A DNA stretch of 28,270 nt. Source: DASZOC01 sp035550975. GTDB taxonomy: Bacteria > Actinomycetota > CADDZG01 > WHSQ01. The notes under the pieces were generated by a model. That model had not been told where the DNA came from. It saw nothing but the letters and a program-made list of their open reading frames with translations, and did not search any database. Both the position numbers and the translations under genes were made by a program. The stretch covers positions 1 to 28,270 of the forward strand of contig DASZOC010000046.1 in NCBI GenBank assembly GCA_035550975.1, read 5' to 3'. Of the stretch, positions 22,260 through 28,270 are shown piece by piece. Each line of letters opens with the position of its first letter. Position 1 is the first letter of the stretch.

Positions 22260-23765
22260 GTGACTTCGCGACGAGAGTTCCTCAAGATGACCACTCTTGG
22301 CGCTGCTGCGCTTGCTCTGCCTGGCCGCGAGCTGGCGGCGTTCGCCGCGGGCGGCTCCGTCGCGCCCTTCCGCGTGCCCCTCGTCATCCCGCCCGTGATG
22401 ACACCGGCGCGGCGTGAGAAGAACCGGGACATCTACGAGGTGACGATGTGCAAGGCGAGAAGCCAGATCCTGCCCGGGAAGCGCACGACGACGTGGACCT
22501 TCGACGGTTCGTTCCCCGGCCCCACGATCAAGGCAAGACGCGGCCGCGAGATCGTCATCCGCCGGCGCAACGCGCTCCCGGTTCCCACGACTACGCACCT
22601 GCACGGCGGCCACGTCCCGTGGCGCAGCGACGGACACCCGAGCCTCGCGATCGCACCCGGTCAGACCTATGAATACGTCTACCCGAACCAGCAGGAAGCA
22701 GCGACGCTCTGGTACCACGACCACCTCTGCAAGCACACGTCGAGGAACAACTACATGGGTTTGTCGGGCCTCTACATCGTCGAAGACGAGGCCGAGCAAG
22801 AGCTCAACCTTCCGCAGGGCAGATACGACATCCCGTTGGTCCTCCAGGACCGCCGCTTCAAGAGCGACGGGTCGTTCGCGTTCAGTGACCACGTCGATAA
22901 CGTCAGGGGCAACGTCTACCTGGTGAACGGACGTCCGATGCCGTTCCTCAAGGTCGCCAACCGCAAGTACCGCTTCCGGATCCTCAACGCATCGCACTCG
23001 CGCGGCTACACGCTACGTCTCGACTCCCGCGAGCCTCTGGTCCAGATCGCGTCCGATCAAGGGTTGCTCGCGGCTCCGGCACCGGCGGAGACGATCCCGA
23101 TCTGGCCCGCAGAGCGGGTCGAGGTGGTCGTCGACTTCTCGAAGTATCCCGTCGGAACGAACATCGTCCTTCAGGACGCGTTCGATCCGGCCGACCCGAC
23201 GAAGGCAAGACCGATCATGCGGTTCGAGGTCACGCGCGAGGAGGACGACTCGAGCTCGCTGCCACCCGTGTTGCGACAGATCGACAAGCTCCTGCCGCTG
23301 CCCGGAACGGTAGAGCGCGAATTCAACCTCAGCAAGAACGCTGCCGGCAGGTGGGTCATCAATGGGAAGCCATTCGATGCCGGCCGCATAGACATCAGGC
23401 CGAGGCTCGGTGACACGGAGGTCTGGACGTTCGTCAACCAGTCGTCCGTTACTCACCCCATGCACATCCACCTGGTGCGCTTCCAGATCCTCGATCGCAG
23501 CAACCTGCGCGTCGCTCCGGGTGAGACGGGATGGAAAGACACCGTACGCGTCGACCCGGCGGCCCGCGTGCGCGTGATCATGCGCTTCGAGGGTTTCGCG
23601 GGCCGGTACATGTACCACTGCCACAACCTCGCTCACGAGGATCATTCGATGATGGGGCAGATGGCGGTCACGGACCCATCGGGGGCGCGCACCGCATCCG
23701 CCGGAGGCTACGTGGGAGCGTCGTCGTCGCCGGCACTGCCGTATCGCTGCGACCTCCGCGGCTGA
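22260..23765 (+). CDS. Multicopper oxidase, Tat-exported (CotA/bilirubin oxidase-like)
   Basis: This 501-residue enzyme opens with a twin-arginine signal (SRREFLKMTTLGAAALALPG). All copper ligands are present: H113 and H115 (THLHGGH), H153 and H155 (WYHDH), H399, H402 and H404 (HPMHIH), and the C-terminal H453-C454-H455, H459 and M464 (HCHNLAHEDHSMM). The methionine at +10 gives a type 1 copper site of laccase/CotA kind. The LHGG...SDGHP segment is typical of CotA, bilirubin oxidase and related three-domain oxidases. It should oxidise phenols, metal ions (Mn, Cu, Fe) or pigments outside the membrane with reduction of O2 to water. The only in-frame start before the twin arginine is a GTG that directly abuts AAGGA, an unusually tight arrangement. 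Confidence 0.93.
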   Translation: MTSRREFLKMTTLGAAALALPGRELAAFAAGGSVAPFRVPLVIPPVMTPARREKNRDIYEVTMCKARSQILPGKRTTTWTFDGSFPGPTIKARRGREIVIRRRNALPVPTTTHLHGGHVPWRSDGHPSLAIAPGQTYEYVYPNQQEAATLWYHDHLCKHTSRNNYMGLSGLYIVEDEAEQELNLPQGRYDIPLVLQDRRFKSDGSFAFSDHVDNVRGNVYLVNGRPMPFLKVANRKYRFRILNASHSRGYTLRLDSREPLVQIASDQGLLAAPAPAETIPIWPAERVEVVVDFSKYPVGTNIVLQDAFDPADPTKARPIMRFEVTREEDDSSSLPPVLRQIDKLLPLPGTVEREFNLSKNAAGRWVINGKPFDAGRIDIRPRLGDTEVWTFVNQSSVTHPMHIHLVRFQILDRSNLRVAPGETGWKDTVRVDPAARVRVIMRFEGFAGRYMYHCHNLAHEDHSMMGQMAVTDPSGARTASAGGYVGASSSPALPYRCDLRG

Positions 23766-23787
23766 CGCGGCAGAGGCGCTCGCCGCG
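23766..23787. terminator. Possible bidirectional terminator hairpin
   Basis: CGCGGC and GCCGCG form a 6-bp stem with a 10-base loop in the 24-base space between two convergent stops. No T-run follows, so it may only be a weak or Rho-assisted terminator. Confidence 0.35.
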
Positions 23788-23789
23788 AT

Positions 23790-24476
23790 CTACCGCGTGA
23801 GCGCGTCGTCCTCCGCCGTCTGCTCGAGGAAGAACGCCCCGAGCGACCCTGCGACGGCCGCGAACACGACCACCGAATAGAGAGCCAGGACTACGTTCAA
23901 GACCATCGCGACCGGGGTCTCTGCGCGAATCGGCTCCCCGGTGATAGTTGCCAGCGCCGCAGCATGCAGCGCGCTGCCATACGGTTGGACGCCGGCGAAC
24001 TCGTATAGGAGGTTCGCGGCGATCAACACCACGATCACCGTGACCGCGCTCACCAGGGTCAGGCGGTTGCGGAGCTTCGAAGTAGCCGATCTCGTGCTAC
24101 GCACTGCGGCAGATAGCAGCCGCCCCGCCCGCGCGACGCGCAGGGCCAGAAAGACCCTGAACAAAGCGAGGAACGGCAGCGCGAGGAACACCACCTGCCA
24201 CCAGTTCCTGCGCAGGAACGCCGACTTCGAGGGGGCTATCACGGCGCGCAGGACGAAGTCGAGCACGAACACGCCCCAGATGACCCACCCCGCCATCGTG
24301 AAGATCGTCGCGAAGGGGCTGTCGTCTCGTACGAGGTTGTCTCCAACGACGACCAACAGGAAGAGAGCCGCCAGCCACGCCATGACGGGGTGAAGGCGAG
24401 TGAACAGGGATTCTGCGAGGCTTTCGCGCTCGGCTTCTGCGACCGCGCGTGGCGCCACGTCTTGCGTCTGCGTCAC
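23790..24476 (-). CDS. Voltage-gated-channel-like membrane protein with atypical pore
   Basis: This protein of about 228 residues starts at a GTG that overlaps the DUF2254 stop (GTGA); a longer in-frame extension is a shadow of that gene. The layout fits a six-helix ion channel: S1 (VMAWLAALFLLVVVGDNLV), S2 (IFTMAGWVIWGVFVLDFVLR), S3 (WWQVVFLALPFLALFRVFL), an S4-like arginine ladder (RVARAGRLL then RSTRSATSKLRNR), S5 (LVSAVTVIVVLIAANLLYEF), a pore loop and S6 (VLNVVLALYSVVVFAAVAGS). The pore loop reads ALHAAALATITGEP where K+ channels have TVGYGD, so K+ selectivity is not predicted. It may be a non-selective or anion-permeable relative, or a voltage sensor without a channel. Confidence 0.75.
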   Translation of the reverse strand: MTQTQDVAPRAVAEAERESLAESLFTRLHPVMAWLAALFLLVVVGDNLVRDDSPFATIFTMAGWVIWGVFVLDFVLRAVIAPSKSAFLRRNWWQVVFLALPFLALFRVFLALRVARAGRLLSAAVRSTRSATSKLRNRLTLVSAVTVIVVLIAANLLYEFAGVQPYGSALHAAALATITGEPIRAETPVAMVLNVVLALYSVVVFAAVAGSLGAFFLEQTAEDDALTR

Positions 24477-25822
24477 CCGGCCGCGGTGTAGTGCCTGAAG
24501 TCGCGCGTGCCCTCGAGGACGTCGCGGGCCGCGAGTCGGACACTGTCGACCTTGGCCTCGATCTCCAAGCCGGTCTCCGCCTCGCTGACGATCCACTGCA
24601 CCTGGCGATCGATCCCCTCGTGGTGTTCCGGCGCCGCCAGCTCCTTCAGCTCCCCCAGCGTCCGCAACAGGCGGAGTAGCACCATCAGGTCAGCGTTGCC
24701 GTAATGACCTATCTGCTGCGTCATGATGTGCAGGTACTCCTCGAATGTCGGGTAAGGAACGCTGACGCGTCGCACACCGCTCTCGTCACTCCAGCAGACG
24801 GGGCCCGACCCGCAGTCGAGGAGCTTCGCGTAGGCGATCGCCATATGCTCGATCACCGTGACGGCGGTGTTGGGGTCGTTGACGCCGGGAGACAGCGCTC
24901 TAACGGCTATGTCGACCAGTTGCCGGATCCCGAACGCGACGTCCTGCTGCAAAGAGCGCTCGCGCCCGATCTGAAGCGCGTCGCGCATCGTGTCGAGAGT
25001 GGGATCTGACACGCCGTCTTCGTGCTGTCGCCCCCATACCCATCCGAGCACGGCTCCCTCCAGCACATGGTCCCCCACCGTGGGACGGATGGCGGCCTCC
25101 GCATCGGCGTCGCATAGAACTTCGCCGAGGCGGTCGAGGCCGAAGCCCTGGATGAATCCCGAGGAACCCGCGGCCACCGGGACGGCATGCGCCGGCACGA
25201 GCTCGCGAACGTGACCTTCGAGGACGAGCTCGGACGGGGACCCATGAGTCTTTTCGATCGTCGTCAGGAGATCGTCCAACACCTCGGTCACGATCAGGTC
25301 GACCCTGATCGCTTGGGTCACGTGGTGGATGAAGAAGACGAGCGCGACCAGGCTCCCGCCGACGAAGAACGGGATCGCGACGAATGCCGACTCTGGCGCC
25401 CAGCGCGCCCCGTTGCCTCCCTCGAGCTGACGGACATTCTGCAGAACGAGGTACGTGAATGCGAAAGTGGCGAGGAACGTCCCGAGGACGATCTGCGTCC
25501 CGAAGTCTCTCAGGAACGTGCGCAAGACCCGAGGCGAATAGTTGCCTGCGGTGATCTGCAACGCGACGACCGTCAGAGAGAAGACGACCGACGTCACGGT
25601 GATCACGGATGCGGCTACGACCTGCAGGACCGCGCGCGCGCCGTCGGCATCGGTCGGCAGAAGCAGATCGATGACGGGCAGTGAGGGCGCTGGTGCCCGT
25701 CGGGTCGCGAGGACCGAAGCCAGAGCCGCGGCCGCGACGACCATCACCCCCGGCACGAACCACAGAGACTCGCGGACCCGCTCGGCAGCAACCGCGGCGC
25801 GGATGCGCCCCTTACTCGCCAT
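24473..25822 (-). CDS. DUF2254 family membrane protein
   Basis: This 449-residue protein has four N-terminal membrane helices (SLWFVPGVMVVAAAALASVL; a second around AASVITVTSVVFSLTVVALQ; LGTFLATFAFTYLVL; FFVGGSLVALVFFIHHV) and a large soluble C-terminal domain. The segments VVFSLTVVALQITAGNYSPR, FLRDFGTQIVLGTFLATFAF and SLQQDVAFGIRQLVDIAVRA followed by LSPGVNDPNTA are diagnostic of DUF2254 (PF10011). The function is not established; a mechanosensitive or ion-conducting role has been guessed for the fold. It overlaps the channel-like gene by four bases, which suggests they act together, and its start is 20 bases after the small exported protein's stop. Confidence 0.9.
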   Translation of the reverse strand: MASKGRIRAAVAAERVRESLWFVPGVMVVAAAALASVLATRRAPAPSLPVIDLLLPTDADGARAVLQVVAASVITVTSVVFSLTVVALQITAGNYSPRVLRTFLRDFGTQIVLGTFLATFAFTYLVLQNVRQLEGGNGARWAPESAFVAIPFFVGGSLVALVFFIHHVTQAIRVDLIVTEVLDDLLTTIEKTHGSPSELVLEGHVRELVPAHAVPVAAGSSGFIQGFGLDRLGEVLCDADAEAAIRPTVGDHVLEGAVLGWVWGRQHEDGVSDPTLDTMRDALQIGRERSLQQDVAFGIRQLVDIAVRALSPGVNDPNTAVTVIEHMAIAYAKLLDCGSGPVCWSDESGVRRVSVPYPTFEEYLHIMTQQIGHYGNADLMVLLRLLRTLGELKELAAPEHHEGIDRQVQWIVSEAETGLEIEAKVDSVRLAARDVLEGTRDFRHYTAAG

Positions 25823-25842
25823 GCTGTGGTGCTAGCGCGGGA

Positions 25843-26328
25843 TCAGCCCTGCTGCTCCATCGCCTTCTCGAGCGCCTTCACGTCGTTCGAGAACAGGACC
25901 TTGATCGTCCCGGAGAACGAAGACGAGCCGGGACAATCGATACCCGCAGGCCACGGCCACGCCGTGTAGGCGGCGCCGGGCTCGACCGGAACGGGCTCGG
26001 CCGTAGAACCGCAGACCGTTGGTCCGGAGCCGAGGTTCTGGACGCCGTCGCCGTCGGTGTCGTAGGACAGATCGATGTAGCCACTGGGGCTGAAGTCATC
26101 CTCGATCATGAAGACGGCGTAGCTCTCGCCGGCGCCAACCGGGATCGACGGGCACCCCGAGCAGCCACCTCCGACTCCACCGAGCCCGAACGCGGGATTC
26201 TCGTAGCGGACCTCGAAGCTTCGGATCTCAACTTTCTTCGGCTTCTTCTTCTTGCCGGCCTCCGCCGGGGCAGCCAGCATGGCGGCCACCAGGCCGAGAA
26301 CGAGCAAGATCGTCCACGCACGTCGCAT
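25843..26328 (-). CDS. Small secreted protein of unknown function
   Basis: This 161-residue protein starts at an ATG with GGGAGG five to six bases upstream; the longer frame is rejected. It has a Sec signal peptide (RRAWTILLVLGLVAAMLAAP, cleavage near AEA-G) and a very basic start of the mature chain (GKKKKPKKVEIRSFEVRY). A cysteine pair C-SG-C lies in GGGCSGCPS, and the motif DTDGDGVQNLG resembles a calcium-binding thrombospondin-type loop. It ends with KVLFSNDVKALEKAMEQQG. I do not recognise the family. The domain with FMIEDDFSPSGYIDLSYDTD may be a beta-sandwich of the pre-peptidase C-terminal kind, but this is a guess. Confidence 0.7.
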   Translation of the reverse strand: MRRAWTILLVLGLVAAMLAAPAEAGKKKKPKKVEIRSFEVRYENPAFGLGGVGGGCSGCPSIPVGAGESYAVFMIEDDFSPSGYIDLSYDTDGDGVQNLGSGPTVCGSTAEPVPVEPGAAYTAWPWPAGIDCPGSSSFSGTIKVLFSNDVKALEKAMEQQG

Positions 26329-26419
26329 CAGATACCTCCCACCGGATAGATGTCTTAGTGACAGGTTCGCCGCGGGGGCCTGCGCCCCTCTATCGACGCC
26401 GGGGTTTTGCGGACCGCCT

Positions 26420-26437
26420 AGACCGACCGACCGGTCT
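26420..26437 (-). terminator. Hairpin after the fatty acid hydroxylase gene
   Basis: AGACCG and CGGTCT form a 6-bp stem with a 6-base loop three bases after the stop. A second stem GGGGC/GCCCC lies at 26375-26388. Neither is followed by a long T-run on the minus strand. Confidence 0.35.
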
Positions 26438-26440
26438 CCC

Positions 26441-27121
26441 CTAGAGCGTCGCTTGCTCTGCACCGAGGGTCCGGCAGGTCGGAGACGTCTCGACTGCGTC
26501 TTTCGCCGGGAACGTTCCGAGCACGTGGTCCGCCGCGTGGACGGTCACGCCGAACCAGTACTTCTCGTTCTTGTAGTGATGGAGACGGTGGGCCCTCCAG
26601 ACGTACCGGTAGAGCCGCGACCGCGGCTGGTAGCGCGAGTGGATCAAGTAGTGCGTCCACTCGTAGGTCAAGAGGATGCCGAGACCGGTTGCCGATGCGG
26701 TGACGCCCAGCCGGAACGTGGGGAACAACAAGATGTAGAGGAGCAGGATGACCGGCACCGCGCGCGTCAGAACAGGCATCGGGACGAAGATCCACTCGAC
26801 CTTGCGCGGATCGGAGTGGTGCGCCCGATGCTTGCGCGATACCAGGGGGTCGACGTAGCGGCCGAAGATCTTGCGCGGCTTGAAATGAAGGATGAAGACG
26901 TGGATCATCCATTCCACGAACGGCTCAGCTGCGATCAGAGCTGCAACTACGACGATGTCCCACCGCGTCCAACCGCCTAGAGCAACGCGCAAGGCGAGCG
27001 CGGCGGCGAACGCTCCGGAGATGAGCCGTGCGTTCCGATGGCTCCAGAAGAAGCGTGCCTCTTCCGCCAGCGTGGTCGCCTGCGTCGCGGATGGGGCGGT
27101 CGCGGACGGTTCCGTTCTCAA
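26441..27121 (-). CDS. Fatty acid hydroxylase / sterol desaturase family protein
   Basis: This 226-residue membrane enzyme has the histidine boxes of the di-iron hydroxylase superfamily: HVFILH (HxxxxH), HRAHH (HxxHH), HYLIH and HRLHH with HYKNEKYWFGVT downstream. Hydrophobic segments before and between them would anchor it. It should hydroxylate or desaturate a lipid or carotenoid with O2; the short length and the HRAHH spacing resemble bacterial fatty acid 2-hydroxylase-like proteins. The TTG start is preceded by AGGAGGG, which makes it credible. A 112-base gap with two hairpins separates it from the next gene, so it is probably its own transcript. Confidence 0.9.
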   Translation of the reverse strand: MRTEPSATAPSATQATTLAEEARFFWSHRNARLISGAFAAALALRVALGGWTRWDIVVVAALIAAEPFVEWMIHVFILHFKPRKIFGRYVDPLVSRKHRAHHSDPRKVEWIFVPMPVLTRAVPVILLLYILLFPTFRLGVTASATGLGILLTYEWTHYLIHSRYQPRSRLYRYVWRAHRLHHYKNEKYWFGVTVHAADHVLGTFPAKDAVETSPTCRTLGAEQATL

Positions 27122-27268
27122 GATCCCTCCTCTATCGGTTGCAAGGAGCCGAGCCTACGGGGGCCGTGCCCCAGACGCCGGACGAGTCGCGCTGCCGATC
27201 CGCTTCGCGCTGAAGGCAGATCGCGTGACGTTGCGCGGCAGCGCCGCCGGGCGCGGCCACTTACGCCG

Positions 27269-28270
27269 TCAACTCGGCTCGCTAAGCAACGCCGCCGGCG
27301 ACCACGGGGACGTCATCCCCGCGGCCGCGTTGTGCACGCGGACCCTGAACCGGTAGGGCGCGACTCGACCGGGGTAGGTTCCTCCGACGTCGCTCGTCTT
27401 CGTGAGCCACGTCTCCCACTCGGTCGCTCCTGCCTTCACCTGCACGTCGAACGCGATGTCCCGACCCAACGGGAACCGCGCCCACCGCACCTCGACGCGA
27501 TTGCCGCCGTCGGCGTAGGTCGCAACGGGAGTAACGGAGATCCTCTGCACGACGTCTCCGCCGACGTGGGCGATCGTGAAACGCCCCGCAGGGAACGTGA
27601 AGTAGTAGTCCGCTCCTGGGGGCCGCGCCTCCGGGTCGAAGAGCCCCACCGCCGTCTCGGTTATACGGTTCGCTCGGTCGTTGCTGTTCGCGAAGTGCCA
27701 TTTGATCGTCGCGCCGAGGTGCGGGCGCATCCGAGGCTGCCAGAAGCCCGAGTCGTCGACCTTCGCGTGGACCAGCCGGCCATCGTCGATCCGCATCAAG
27801 ACTCCGTCGTTGCCGCGCGGGTCACGCCGAACGAAGCGGCCTGCCAGCGGGAGATCGCTCGATTCGGTGGCGCCGACGAGGTACGCGGAGCCGGCCGGAG
27901 CGAGCGCGAGCTCGGTGGCGGTCTCGTATCTCGCGCCCCCGATGTAAGTCGCGCGCTGCACGCGCCCGGCTGCCGGTTTGAACCGCACATAGAAGAGGTC
28001 GTCGAGGCCGGCGTTGCCGGGCTGCACTGCACGCCTGACCGGGAGATCTGAAGACCGGGTGCTGCCTCCGAGGTGTACGCGGCCGCGGCGGTCGAGCGCT
28101 ATCCCACGGCCGTAGTCCTCCCGGCCGCCGCCGAAGCGAGTGGAGTAGACGAGAGCGGAGCCGTCGCTGGTGAGTCCCGCGACGAACGCGTCCGAGCCGC
28201 CACGCAGCTCCCGCTGCAAAGCGTCGGCCGTGGTCGGGACGCCGCGGCCCCCGAAGCCGGTGACCCACGC
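27269..28270 (-). CDS. SBBP-repeat beta-propeller protein, C-terminal part (5' end outside window)
   Basis: The frame is open through the window edge; an internal TTG at 28219 is not the start. About 333 residues are visible. The first part has repeats of SBBP type: AWVTGFGG, DAFVAGLTSDGSALVYSTRF, FGGGREDYGRGIALD, VHLGGSTRSSDLP, then YIGGARYETATELAL and AYLVGATESSDLP, at least two and a half blades. A different domain follows (HLGATIKWHFANSNDRANRI, FTFPAGRFTIAHVG) that looks like a cupredoxin-type beta-sandwich without obvious copper ligands. The end (VEVRWARFPLGRDIAFDVQV, then WETWLTKTSDV, YRFRVRVHN and SPWSP) resembles a fibronectin type III module. It is probably secreted or surface bound. 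The function is unknown. Confidence 0.8.
   Translation of the reverse strand, partial: AWVTGFGGRGVPTTADALQRELRGGSDAFVAGLTSDGSALVYSTRFGGGREDYGRGIALDRRGRVHLGGSTRSSDLPVRRAVQPGNAGLDDLFYVRFKPAAGRVQRATYIGGARYETATELALAPAGSAYLVGATESSDLPLAGRFVRRDPRGNDGVLMRIDDGRLVHAKVDDSGFWQPRMRPHLGATIKWHFANSNDRANRITETAVGLFDPEARPPGADYYFTFPAGRFTIAHVGGDVVQRISVTPVATYADGGNRVEVRWARFPLGRDIAFDVQVKAGATEWETWLTKTSDVGGTYPGRVAPYRFRVRVHNAAAGMTSPWSPAALLSEPS

Overview
The window is high-GC DNA with frequent GTG and TTG starts, GGAGG-type ribosome binding sites and many 4-base ATGA/GTGA gene overlaps. Gene content (a luciferase-like flavin oxidoreductase of the type that often uses F420, a DUF2254 protein, a PF06262 zincin, COG3375-type GNAT, AI-2E and YihY membrane proteins) best fits a deep-branching Actinomycetota genome. 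This is an inference from gene families only; another high-GC phylum is not excluded.

Left part, about 1-17,620: an accessory region rich in peptide and amino-acid enzymes. In order: two small paralogous membrane proteins (the first cut by the window edge); two tandem lipoprotein substrate-binding proteins; an M20 metallopeptidase and a serine hydrolase in one operon; a divergent ribbon-helix-helix regulator / ABC ATPase / ABC-2 permease operon; a second serine hydrolase; an M19 dipeptidase overlapping an N-succinylamino acid racemase/OSBS-type enolase-superfamily enzyme; a convergent GNAT; a nitrilase; a TetR regulator; and a divergent operon of a third serine hydrolase plus a luciferase-like oxidoreductase. 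The TetR/serine hydrolase intergenic space holds a perfect 18-bp palindrome.

The racemase, GNAT and M20 genes are the three enzyme types of the known irreversible D- to L-amino acid route (N-succinylate the D-amino acid, racemise, desuccinylate). Three signal-less S12 hydrolases of the D-aminopeptidase/class C beta-lactamase fold and an M19 dipeptidase, a family known to accept dipeptides with a C-terminal D-residue, could feed it. I propose a locus for using D-amino-acid peptides. The linkage is seen in the sequence; substrates are inferred.

Boundary, about 17,328-17,793: a gene-free stretch with nested inverted repeats and the 3' part of a tRNA-Arg(TCT), running from the anticodon loop to the acceptor end and lacking the 5' half. 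This is the usual scar of an element integrated in a tRNA gene, and its orientation places the element to the left. A second, inverted copy of the tRNA 3' end follows 33 bases later.

Right part, about 17,794-28,270: genes that look like ordinary chromosome, mainly envelope and ion homeostasis. They are a zincin, an AI-2E transporter and YihY pair, a KhtTU-like K+/H+ antiporter with its regulatory subunit, a Tat-exported multicopper oxidase, a voltage-gated-channel-like protein with an atypical pore overlapping DUF2254, a small exported protein, a fatty acid hydroxylase family enzyme, and the C-terminal part of an SBBP beta-propeller protein cut by the window edge. No rRNA, intact tRNA, CRISPR array, transposase or integrase was recognised.
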